Assembly (NCBI RefSeq): GCF_003634315.1
Contig: NZ_RBXL01000001.1
Span: 3,080,501 to 3,144,500 of the forward strand
DNA: 64,000 nt
From: Thiocapsa rosea
GTDB taxonomy: Bacteria > Pseudomonadota > Gammaproteobacteria > Chromatiales > Chromatiaceae
Reading direction: 5' to 3'
Positions within the stretch are counted from its first letter, which is position 1. Each line of letters opens with the position of its first letter. The notes under the pieces were generated by a model. That model was not told the origin of the DNA. It worked only from the letters and a program-made list of their open reading frames with translations, and searched no databases. The position numbers and the translations under genes are program-made. This document shows, one piece after another, positions 43,627-51,978 of the stretch.

Positions 43627-46366
43627 GGTCAGGCCTACGGTCCGTTGGGTTACCCGGATGGGCGGGCAGCTCGAAGCAAAGGGTAGCACCTTTTTCGGGC
43701 GCGCTTTCCGCCCAGATGCGACCGCCCAGATTGTCGATGATTCGACGGCTGATGGGCAAACCCAGCCCGGTCCCCCCGGGCTTGGCGCCGCCCCGGGCGG
43801 TCTGATGGAACTTCTCGAAGACCAGCTCCAGGTCGCTCTCGGGGATGCCGTAACCGTTGTCCTCGACACAGACCCGCCAGGCCGCGTCGGCGCGCGCGAG
43901 TCCGATCCAGACCTCGCCCGATCCGGTCGGGGCGAACTTGGCGGCGTTCGACAGCAGGTTCACCAGCACCTGAACGATGCGGTCGCGGTCGCCCCAGACC
44001 ATGGCGGACTCGCCGGGCAGCTCCAGATGGACGCGGCAGCCGCGCTCCTCGACATATTGCTCGGTGGCCGACACGGCTTGGTGGATGACGGTCTGAAGCT
44101 CCACCACCTCGGTGCGCCAATCGGCATGGCCGGACTCGATCTTGGCCAGATCGAGCACCTGGTTGACCAGGCGCGAGAGTCGCTCGGTCTCGCTGACCAG
44201 GATGCCGAGGAAGCGGCGCCGTTGCTCGAGGTCGATGTCGGGGTCGTCGAACAGGATTTCGGAGAAGGCGCGGATGGAGGCGAGCGGCGTGCGCAGCTCA
44301 TGGGTGACCGATGAGATGAAATCGTCTTTCATGCGGTCCAGATCCTGGAGCCTGATGTTGGCCGCGCGAAGCTCCTCGGTGGCGGCTTCCAGCGCCTGTG
44401 ATTTCTGCTCGAGCTGGCGGCTGTAGGCCCGGATCTGGGATGCCTCGTCGAGGATGTTCAGCACCTCGTCGAGCCCGAGCGGCTCCTCGTCGGTCACCGA
44501 GGCGACCATCACCCGGGCCGAGGCGCCGCCGATCGCCCCCGAGAGGAGTGTCTCGGCGAAATAGACGGTTTCAGCATCGGCCGGAAGCGCCTCGGGCGAG
44601 ACCGCGCCGCGCGATCGGGCGTACTGGATGAATGCCGCGCGGGTGCGTACCGATCCGAGGAAGCGCTCGGCCAATCTCATCAGCTCCGCGATCTCGGCGC
44701 TCCCGCGCCACAGCGGCGCGCTCGCGAGCGCGGTGCGGCGCGAGGCATCCACGAAGATCCCGGCCTGGGATGCCTCCGCGACATTGGGTGCGCGTAGGGA
44801 GGAGACGAATAGAAAGGCGCCGATGTTCGCCGTCAGGCTCCAGAAGAGACCATGTGTGATCTCGTTCCAGCCGGTGAGGCCGAACAGCGCCATCGGAGCC
44901 AGGATGTCGACCCCGCCGAGACCCGATTCCATGAAGGCCGGCGGGAGCCAACCGGACTTCGCGAACGAGGGCAGCAGGAGCGTGTAGATCCAGACCAAAA
45001 AGCCCGCGAACAAGCCCGCAAGTGCGCCCTCGCGCGTTCCGCCCCGCCAATAGAGCCCGCCGATCACGGCCGGTGCGAACTGCGCGACGGCCACGAAGCT
45101 GATCAGACCGATTCCGACCAGGGCATAGGCCTCGCCGGCGAGCCAGTAGTAGAGGAAACCGAGCAGGAGGATCACCACGATGGCGCCGCGCCGAATGGTG
45201 AGCAGCAGACGCCCGAGATCCGCGGCCGGCGGGCGTCGGCGCCAGCGGTGCAGCAGCGCGGGCAGGATCAGATCGTTGCTGACCATGGTCGAGAGTGCGA
45301 TGGTTTCCACGATCACCATACCGGTCGCCGCCGAGAGCCCCCCGATGTAGACCAGGAGCGCGAGCCAGGGCTGCTCGAAGGCGATCGGCAGGGTCAGCAT
45401 GAAGGTATCGGCGTTGACCGTGCCGTCCGGGAAGGTCAGGAGTCCCGCGATGGCGATCGGGACCACGAAGAGGTTGATGAGCAGCAGATAGAGCGGAAAC
45501 AGCCAGATGGCACGGCGCAGATGGCGCTCGTCGCTGTTCTCCACGACCGCGGCCTGGAACTGGCGCGGCAGCAGAATGACGGCCAGGCCGGCCAGCAAGG
45601 AGATGGCGAACCAGTCGGCAAAGGGCGAGATGCTCGGCTCGAGCAACGGAAGCAGCAGCGGGCTGTCCGGGATCGGGGGCAACGCCGGCCCGCCCAATCC
45701 AAGGAGACCGAAGGTGATGAAGAGTCCCATTGCGAGAAACGCGACGAGCTTGACGATGGATTCGAAGGCAATGGCCGCGACCAGCCCTTCATGGCGCTCG
45801 CTCGCATCCAGATGCCGGGTGCCGAACAGGATGGTGAAGGCGGCCAGCAGGAGTGCGACTACGAAGGCGGTGTCGCCCCAAAAGGGTCCGTCGCCGTGCA
45901 CCGGCATTCGGACCTGCGGATAATGCGACAGGATGGTGAAGCTCCAGGCGATCGCCTTGAGCTGCAGCGCGATATAGGGCACCACGCCGATCACGGCGAT
46001 GACGGTCACCAAGCCGCCTAGCACCTGGCTCTTGCCGTAACGCGAGGCGATGAAGTCGGCAATGGAGGTGATGCGCTCGGCCTTGCTGACCCGCACCATC
46101 TTGACCAGCAGCGAGCCCCACAGGATCACCATCAGGGTGGGACCCAGATAGATGGGCAGGAATCCCAGGCCATTCTCGGTGGCGCGTCCGACGCTGCCGT
46201 AGAAGGTCCAGGCGGTGCAATAGACGGCGAGCGAGAGGGCATAGATCGTCGGGCGCGCGATGACCGAGCGTCCCTGCTCGGCGCGCCGATCGGCCCAGTA
46301 GGCGACCGCGAAGAGGAGTCCCAGGTAGGCGAACGAGATCCCGATAATCAGCGGGCCGTTGATCAT
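43619..46366 (-). CDS. CbrA-like sodium/solute symporter-histidine kinase fusion
   Basis: This 915-residue protein starts MINGPLIIGISFAYLGLLFAVAYWADRR. About 13 membrane helices of the SSS transporter family occupy residues 1-560. A STAC-like linker and a coiled coil (about 640-690) lead to a kinase core with FISSVTHELRTPLASIRAF (H box), VLVNLLSNAAKFA (N box), VEDNGYGIPESD and GGTGLGLPISRRI. CbrA-type proteins couple sensing or transport of a nutrient to phosphorelay. The long open frame upstream of 46366 is not coding. Confidence 0.93.
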   Translation of the reverse strand: MINGPLIIGISFAYLGLLFAVAYWADRRAEQGRSVIARPTIYALSLAVYCTAWTFYGSVGRATENGLGFLPIYLGPTLMVILWGSLLVKMVRVSKAERITSIADFIASRYGKSQVLGGLVTVIAVIGVVPYIALQLKAIAWSFTILSHYPQVRMPVHGDGPFWGDTAFVVALLLAAFTILFGTRHLDASERHEGLVAAIAFESIVKLVAFLAMGLFITFGLLGLGGPALPPIPDSPLLLPLLEPSISPFADWFAISLLAGLAVILLPRQFQAAVVENSDERHLRRAIWLFPLYLLLINLFVVPIAIAGLLTFPDGTVNADTFMLTLPIAFEQPWLALLVYIGGLSAATGMVIVETIALSTMVSNDLILPALLHRWRRRPPAADLGRLLLTIRRGAIVVILLLGFLYYWLAGEAYALVGIGLISFVAVAQFAPAVIGGLYWRGGTREGALAGLFAGFLVWIYTLLLPSFAKSGWLPPAFMESGLGGVDILAPMALFGLTGWNEITHGLFWSLTANIGAFLFVSSLRAPNVAEASQAGIFVDASRRTALASAPLWRGSAEIAELMRLAERFLGSVRTRAAFIQYARSRGAVSPEALPADAETVYFAETLLSGAIGGASARVMVASVTDEEPLGLDEVLNILDEASQIRAYSRQLEQKSQALEAATEELRAANIRLQDLDRMKDDFISSVTHELRTPLASIRAFSEILFDDPDIDLEQRRRFLGILVSETERLSRLVNQVLDLAKIESGHADWRTEVVELQTVIHQAVSATEQYVEERGCRVHLELPGESAMVWGDRDRIVQVLVNLLSNAAKFAPTGSGEVWIGLARADAAWRVCVEDNGYGIPESDLELVFEKFHQTARGGAKPGGTGLGLPISRRIIDNLGGRIWAESAPEKGATLCFELPAHPGNPTDRRPDHE

Positions 46367-46386
46367 TGCGCCGGTGCTCGCGCGGA

Positions 46387-46587
46387 TCAATCGCGTGTGC
46401 GCGACACGATCCAGGCCGCGATGGCGATCAACGCGGCCCAGGTGACGAAGAGATAGATCAACAGGACCGGGATCCCGAGCCAGCGCCCGAGCGTCTCGAA
46501 CTGCATGACCAGCGGCGAGAACAGCAGCAGCATCCCGCCCAGGAAGAGCAGCAGCAGGCGTTGTCGCAGCAAGGTTGCACGGGGCAT
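46387..46587 (-). CDS. Small membrane protein upstream of the symporter-kinase
   Basis: A 66-residue protein from the ATG at 46587 (MPRATLLRQRLLLLFLGGML) has two hydrophobic helices (about 8-28 and 36-58) and a charged tail. It lies 20 bp before the symporter-kinase start on the same strand. Small two-helix proteins beside SSS-type transporters and kinases are frequent. Function is unknown. Confidence 0.72.
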   Translation of the reverse strand: MPRATLLRQRLLLLFLGGMLLLFSPLVMQFETLGRWLGIPVLLIYLFVTWAALIAIAAWIVSRTRD

Positions 46588-47039
46588 AGGCCGGTGACCG
46601 GATGAGGTTCGGGCATGCTTGCGGAGTATATACCGAGCACACGCGGGTTTTTCGGCGCATTGCACGCCCCGCGCACGCCGGGCCGGCCTGATACTTCCTC
46701 GCCGGGGGCAATCCGCCTCGTCGGCGCGCCATGCCCCGACGGGTGCGGGACGCGCCCGGGTTTACGAAAAAACCACGTGCGCGCGGTATCGTGAGCGAAC
46801 AACCGGTCGTCTGGTCTGTCGACACGGGAACGGGTTTCGATTGCTTCAGTCCGCTCTCACATATCTTGAGTACGACCATCACGGGTGCGGCGTCGGGGAA
46901 TCGCACGCTGCTGAAAACCTCCGTGAGCGAGCAGGGCTTTCACGACCTTTTCGAGGAAACGTGGCGTGACACTCCGTCGAACGAACCCGAACCCGAACCC
47001 GACACCAATTTCGATGTCCCCGTGCGATGAGGAGCGAGC
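46588..47039. other. 452-bp divergent intergenic region
   Basis: I see no convincing gene. A plus-strand open frame at 46731-47030 has a composition unlike its neighbours, and its end is made of three GAACCC hexamers near 46980-46998. The region must contain the promoters of the kinase operon (minus) and the exported-protein gene (plus). Confidence 0.5.
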
Positions 47040-47825
47040 ATGCTGCAATCCATGACACCGACCATGATCCCGATCGCCGAATCGCGGAACCCCGCGCGCG
47101 TGCGTCCATCCGGAGCGCCGAGTTGGGCCTGCATGCTGCTGTTGTGGAGCCTGACAGGAGGATTCGCGCTCACCGAGTCCGCGCTGGCGGACGAAGAGGA
47201 TTGGCCCGAGATGGACCTCGAGGCGCGTATCGCGGCGGTCAGTGACGGCGAGCTTCGATTCGTCGGACCCGAACGTGCCGCCGACACCCATCGGCACGTC
47301 AATCGGATTCGTATCGGGGCCGAGAGTCTGCGCGAGGGATGGATCGAGCTGACCCAGTGTCACGAGAATCTCGACGCGGTCCGCGCGGCACAGATCCTCT
47401 TCAGCGCCGAGCGGATCCGCAGTCTGGAGGTGGTCAGCGCGCACGGGATCGGGCGTGCCTGGGTGGAGGGGCCTTCGGTCCAGCTCACGGATATCACGCC
47501 CGAGGCGACACTCTGCATCCGCGCCGAGACCCGCGCCCTGTTCGCTCTCGGCGACGGGCGTTACCGGCTGCGCAACGGCCCTTATATGCGCCGCTTTCTC
47601 GACGGCTACTACCCCATGCAGGTGGCCTTGGACGTCTCTTACCCGGCCGATCGACTTGCACTGGTGCAGCACCAACCGCCTTCCCAGCCCGGATTCGAGG
47701 TGCGTGCCGAATCCGGGCATGTCGCGGTGGATGCCGCCTTCGAAGGGCGGCTCTTCACCTGTTTGGACTTCTGCGAGACCGGTTCCTCGGACTGCGAGCT
47801 GGCGGTCAGTGAGTGCTCGCAGTAA
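47040..47825 (+). CDS. Putative exported protein of unknown function
   Basis: I do not recognise this 261-residue protein. A GGAG ribosome site precedes the ATG. Residues about 28-51 form a hydrophobic stretch ending in ALADEE, a probable signal peptide with a long charged n-region (a later start is possible). The mature part has cysteines at TQCHEN, TLCIRA and a C-terminal CLDFC...CELAVSEC set that could form disulfides. It stands alone and is likely periplasmic. Confidence 0.65.
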   Translation: MLQSMTPTMIPIAESRNPARVRPSGAPSWACMLLLWSLTGGFALTESALADEEDWPEMDLEARIAAVSDGELRFVGPERAADTHRHVNRIRIGAESLREGWIELTQCHENLDAVRAAQILFSAERIRSLEVVSAHGIGRAWVEGPSVQLTDITPEATLCIRAETRALFALGDGRYRLRNGPYMRRFLDGYYPMQVALDVSYPADRLALVQHQPPSQPGFEVRAESGHVAVDAAFEGRLFTCLDFCETGSSDCELAVSECSQ

Positions 47826-47958
47826 CGGCTTTCCGGTCCCTGGTGTCACGCATCCTGGTGGCGCTCTGCGCCGCGTGCCGTGATCGCCGCAGTGACGCAC
47901 ACGGTCGAGGATCCGGGTCGTGGGTTGAGCCTCTGCGGCTCGCTAGCCCTCTTGGGCC

Positions 47959-48390
47959 TCAAGGTTGTTGTGCAATGGCTTGGATAAACTCTGCGGGTTC
48001 CTGAATGGTGAATGATGGATGGTCGAAATCGGGGCCGTTGAGGGTGACGAGGCAGTCGAGTCCGATCCTGCGCGCGCTCTCGAAGGTGAGGGCATCGTCG
48101 AGGTCCTGCCAGCCGAGACCGATGGCACCGTCGATCACTGCGGCATCCACCGGAGCGATCGCCAGGATGGTACAAACGCGCTGAATCGCCGATCGCGCGC
48201 GGGTTCTGCCTAGCTTGCGTGCGAGCTGGGAATGGAGCGGGTCGATGGCTGCGGCGCAGACATAGCCTTGAATGCGGCCCTTGGCCGCGAGAGAGAGGAT
48301 GGCGTTCGATGCGTTGTCGGGCTCCTGCTCGTTGTTGAGTGCGTCCATCAAGACCGTGATATCGACAATTGTCTTGGGCGTTGCGATCAT
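47959..48390 (-). CDS. PIN-domain protein (VapC-like)
   Basis: This 143-residue protein starts at the ATG at 48390 with AGGAGG 7 bp upstream. It has the PIN layout: TIVDITVLMDAL with the first Asp, GYVCAAAIDPLHSQLARKLG, and DLDDALTFESARRIGLDCLVTLNGPDF with the later Asp residues. The first match is to the PIN_3-type family of predicted ribonucleases. No antitoxin frame overlaps its start or lies just upstream, unlike a normal vapBC pair. Confidence 0.8.
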   Translation of the reverse strand: MIATPKTIVDITVLMDALNNEQEPDNASNAILSLAAKGRIQGYVCAAAIDPLHSQLARKLGRTRARSAIQRVCTILAIAPVDAAVIDGAIGLGWQDLDDALTFESARRIGLDCLVTLNGPDFDHPSFTIQEPAEFIQAIAQQP

Positions 48391-49002
48391 CGCCTTCCTC
48401 CTTGCTTCGTTGGTTGTTTGAATCCTTGGGTGTCCGAATCGGGAGCCCTCTATTGAAGGCGTTCGGAATCGCCTCCTGCGCGGCCGGATGCGACACGGCC
48501 GCAGCGTGGTCGGCGGGGTACCGCCGTCTCGGGAGTCGGGGTGCTGAGGTGTGTTCCGGAATCGCTGCGAGTCGAGATGAAGCGGGGATCATCACGGACG
48601 TGGCTTCGAGCGGCGCCGGCTGCGTCGCTCGGCAGTCGGGCATCGAACACCCTGCGCGGGGACTGAATGTCGGCGGCCTCGTCGTGAAAACAAGCCCGAT
48701 CCGAGCAAGACCGCATCGAGTACCAGGGTGCCGCTCGGAGTGACCGGTTGCAACGCGGCGAGACGTCTGTCGCCCAGAGATGCATTCCATGCGGTACGTC
48801 GGCGACCTTGTTGAGCGTCTCCATCTTCTCTGCTCGTCGTCTTTCGATCTTGGCTTTGCGTGTCCGCGTCAGTATGCGGAGGTGTCCGTATCATTACTAT
48901 CGGAGAACCCCGCTGTTTCAGCTTCTCTTGTCCGGGATCAACGATAGTGAAAATAGGCAGTCTCAATGCCCGATCCCTCGAGACGGAGCGGCATGATATT
49001 AA
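48391..49002. other. Gene-poor region upstream of the PIN gene
   Basis: About 610 bp with no credible gene on either strand. Minus-strand frames such as RLAALQPVTPSGTLVLDAVLLGSGLFS (near 48640-48760) look like possible coding relics but match nothing I know and are interrupted. The AT-rich stretch at 48990-49020 leads into the divergent left module of repeat copy G. Confidence 0.5.
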
Positions 49003-49222
49003 AAATGTTCTTCGTTTTTGTTGAATGTGGCTTCGTCGACGTCCTCTATGTCGGGAGTGGCCTTGCGCATCACCTCCGCCCGGCCTGCAGGTCGCACAGA
49101 GCGCCGAGGGTACACGAGATAACGCCGGAGAAGCGTCGTGCGCGCGCCGGCTCCAGCGGCCGTCAAGTCTGCCGGGGCCGATCCCATCCAAAAACATCGC
49201 ATACCGCGCCGGGCGCGGTTCA
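49003..49222 (-). repeat. Palindromic element, copy G (degenerate left module plus right module)
   Basis: 49141-49222 is a clear right module (GCGCCGGCTCCAGCGG to GGGCGCGGTTCAG). About 49003-49065 aligns by eye with the left module of copies E and H (TGTGGCTTCGTCGACGTCCTC against TTTGGCTTCGGAGATGTCCTC), but the AAACCGCG ends have decayed. The outer end of the right module contains the stop codon (TGA) of glycogen phosphorylase. Confidence 0.75.
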
Positions 49223-51748
49223 GGCCCCGAGAGGCTGCGGCTCGATGCTCCAGATCCGCTCTGCATACTCGCGGATGGATCGGTCCGAGGAGAACTTGCC
49301 CATCCGCGCGACGTTCAGGATGGACATGCGGTCCCACTCCGCGGGCCGGTCGTAGACCGTGCTGATCCTGTCCTGGCACTCCAGATAGGCGCGATAGTCG
49401 GCCAATACCATGAAGGGATCCTGATGGATGAGGTGCTCCGTGAGTGGGCGGAAGAGGTTGGTGTCGCCGTGCGAGAATAGCCCCGAGGCGATGAGATCGA
49501 TGTCCGATTTCAGCTCCTGGTCGCCGTGGTAGTAGTCCCAAGGCCGGTAGCCCTCGTCTTGCTTGCGGCGGACCTCCTCGGCCGTCATGCCGAACAGGAA
49601 GAAGTTTTCCGCTCCAACCTCTTCTCGGATCTCGATATTGGCCCCGTCGAGCGTGCCGACCGTGAGCGCGCCGTTCATCGAGAACTTCATGTTGCCGGTC
49701 CCCGACGCCTCCTTGCCGGCGAGCGAGATCTGCTCGGAGAGATCCGCGGCCGGATACAACCGTTGCCCGTTCTTGACGTTGAAGTCGGGCATGAAGGCGA
49801 CGCGGATATAGCCGTTGACCTGCGGGTCGTTGTTGATCACCTCGGCGACCGCGTTGATGAGCTTGATCATCAGCTTGGCCATGTAATAGCCGGGCGCCGC
49901 TTTGCCGCCGAAGATGAAGGCGCGCGGGACCATGCCGAGATTCGGGTTCTGCTTCAGGCGCTGGTAGACGCGGATGATGTGCAGAACGTTCAGGTGCTGA
50001 CGCTTGTACTCGTGCAGCCGTTTGGCCTGGATGTCGAACATCATGGTCTGCGGATCGAGGAGGACCCCGGCATGGCGCTTCAGCCAGACCGCCAGATCGC
50101 GCTTGGCGGCGGTTTTCACCTCGCGCCAACGCGCCTGGAGCTTGGGATCGTCGGCGTGGGCTTCGAGCTCGCGCAGCGAGTCGAGATCGCGGATCCAGCG
50201 GTCGTGTCCGCACACCTCGGTGATCAGTTCCGCCAGACGCGGGTTGCTGACCACGATGAAGCGACGAGGCGTCACGCCGTTGGTGACGTTGTGAAAGCGC
50301 TCCGGCGCCATCTCGTAGAAATCTTTGAGGAGCGTGGTCTTGATGAGCTCCGAATGCAGCGCGGCGACCCCGTTCACGGCACGGCTGCCGACCACGGCCA
50401 GGTGGGCCATCCGGATCCGCCGCCCGCCGGCTTCGTCGATCAGCGACATGCGCGCCACACGCTCCTCGTCGCCGAGATACCGCACGCGCACCTCGTCGAG
50501 AAAGCGTCGGTTGATCTCGTAGATGATCTCCAGATGGCGAGGCAGCAATCGCTCGAAGAGTGCGACCGACCAGGTCTCCAGTGCCTCCGGCAGCAGGGTG
50601 TGGTTGGTGTAGCAGAAGGTCGCGCGCGTGGTGGCCCAGGCATCGTCCCAGGTCACGGCGTGATCGTCCATGAGCAGACGCATCAGCTCCGCCACGGCGA
50701 TCGCCGGATGGGTGTCGTTGAGCTGGGCGACGAACTTCTCGTGGAAGGTCTCCAGAGGGCCGACGGTGTTCAGATGCAGCCGGATCATGTCCTGAATCGA
50801 GCAGGACACGAAGAAATATTGTTGCTTCAGACGCAGCTCCTTGCCGGCCTCGGGATCGTCGTTCGGATAGAGGACCTTCGAGATGGTCTCGGCCTCGATC
50901 TTGGCGTGGACTGCACCGTAATAGTCCCCGACATTGAAGGTTTGGAAATCGAACGACTCGGTTGCCTCCGCCTTCCAGAGCCTCAGCAGGTTCACGTTGC
51001 CGACCCCGTAACCGAGCACCGGGGTGTCGTAGGCAACGCCGCTGATCACCATATCCGGAATCCAGCGCACACGCGGGCGTTCCGCCTGGTCGCGATAGTG
51101 CTCGGTATGGCCGCCGTACATGACGGGGAAGCTGATCTTGGGCCGCGGGATCTCCCAGGGGTTGCCGTTGCGCAGCCAGGTGTCGCTGCGCTCGACCTGC
51201 CAGCCGTCCTCGATGATCTGGTCGAAGATTCCGAACTCGTAGCGAATCCCGTAGCCGATCGCCGGGATTTGGACCGTCGCCAGCGAATCCATATAACAGG
51301 CGGCCAGCCGACCCAGTCCGCCGTTGCCCAGACCCGGCTCCTCCTCCTCCTCCAGGATGGCCTTGAAATCGAGGTCCAACTCCTCGCCCGCGCGCTGGGC
51401 GACCTCCGCGATCCCGAGATTCACCAGATTGTTGGCCAGATGCGGGCCGAGCAGATACTCGGCCGAGAGATAGCAAACGGTGCGCGCCCGGGATGACTTG
51501 TAGACCTGGGCGGACTTCACCCAGCGCTCCAACATGCGATCGCGCACCGTGAAGGCGGCGGCCATATAGAGATCGTGGGGCGTGGCGACCTCGCGGAAAC
51601 GCCCTTGAATATAGAAGAGGTTGTCGATGTAGGCCTGCTTCAGAGACGCCTTCGACATGCCCGTGCGGGTATGCTCGTGAGACGTCGCCGGGGCCTCGGT
51701 TTCGGTCTCGGCCGGGGCCTCGGGGTCGTGGGCGACTGCTATGTTCAT
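49220..51748 (-). CDS. glgP: Glycogen/starch/alpha-glucan phosphorylase
   Basis: This 842-residue GT35 enzyme has GLGNGGLGRLAACYMDSLATV near the N-terminus and FNVGDYYGAV. The C-terminal pyridoxal phosphate region reads EASGTGNMKFSMNGALTVGTLDGANIEI. It removes glucose 1-phosphate from stored glycogen in the cytosol. The length is typical. The lysine that binds PLP is normally a few residues before the GTGNMK motif (here GKEASGTG). It lies downstream of phosphoketolase on the same strand, separated by repeat copy H. Confidence 0.95.
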   Translation of the reverse strand: MNIAVAHDPEAPAETETEAPATSHEHTRTGMSKASLKQAYIDNLFYIQGRFREVATPHDLYMAAAFTVRDRMLERWVKSAQVYKSSRARTVCYLSAEYLLGPHLANNLVNLGIAEVAQRAGEELDLDFKAILEEEEEPGLGNGGLGRLAACYMDSLATVQIPAIGYGIRYEFGIFDQIIEDGWQVERSDTWLRNGNPWEIPRPKISFPVMYGGHTEHYRDQAERPRVRWIPDMVISGVAYDTPVLGYGVGNVNLLRLWKAEATESFDFQTFNVGDYYGAVHAKIEAETISKVLYPNDDPEAGKELRLKQQYFFVSCSIQDMIRLHLNTVGPLETFHEKFVAQLNDTHPAIAVAELMRLLMDDHAVTWDDAWATTRATFCYTNHTLLPEALETWSVALFERLLPRHLEIIYEINRRFLDEVRVRYLGDEERVARMSLIDEAGGRRIRMAHLAVVGSRAVNGVAALHSELIKTTLLKDFYEMAPERFHNVTNGVTPRRFIVVSNPRLAELITEVCGHDRWIRDLDSLRELEAHADDPKLQARWREVKTAAKRDLAVWLKRHAGVLLDPQTMMFDIQAKRLHEYKRQHLNVLHIIRVYQRLKQNPNLGMVPRAFIFGGKAAPGYYMAKLMIKLINAVAEVINNDPQVNGYIRVAFMPDFNVKNGQRLYPAADLSEQISLAGKEASGTGNMKFSMNGALTVGTLDGANIEIREEVGAENFFLFGMTAEEVRRKQDEGYRPWDYYHGDQELKSDIDLIASGLFSHGDTNLFRPLTEHLIHQDPFMVLADYRAYLECQDRISTVYDRPAEWDRMSILNVARMGKFSSDRSIREYAERIWSIEPQPLGA

Positions 51749-51781
51749 GGCGGCGTCTCGTCGGCAGACCAGGGGTTGGGG

Positions 51782-51978
51782 CTTAAACCGCGTTCAGAGC
51801 GATATGCGTCATTTTCACTTTTCGTTTGGCTTTGGAGATATCCTCGATCTCGGTGCGACGCGGTTTAAAATTTAATTTTTTCAATATTTTAAACCGCGCC
51901 AGCTCCGACAGTCGTCGGAGCTGGCGCGGCCAAGCCATTCCAACAAATGACGCATACCGCACCGGGCGCGGTTTAAAA
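51782..51978 (-). repeat. Bipartite palindromic element, copy H (full, with hairpin right module)
   Basis: Left module 51782 to about 51870 is of the E/G subtype (GTTTGGCTTTGGAGATATCC). The right module begins at 51890 and contains a perfect 16-bp stem at 51894-51909 and 51914-51929 with a 4-nt loop, not present in other copies. The outer right end to 51978 contains the TAA stop of phosphoketolase. Confidence 0.88.

Noticed and set aside
46731-47030. 99-residue plus-strand frame
   Set aside because: No recognisable domain, no ribosome site, and its end is made of GAACCC hexamers. More likely intergenic.
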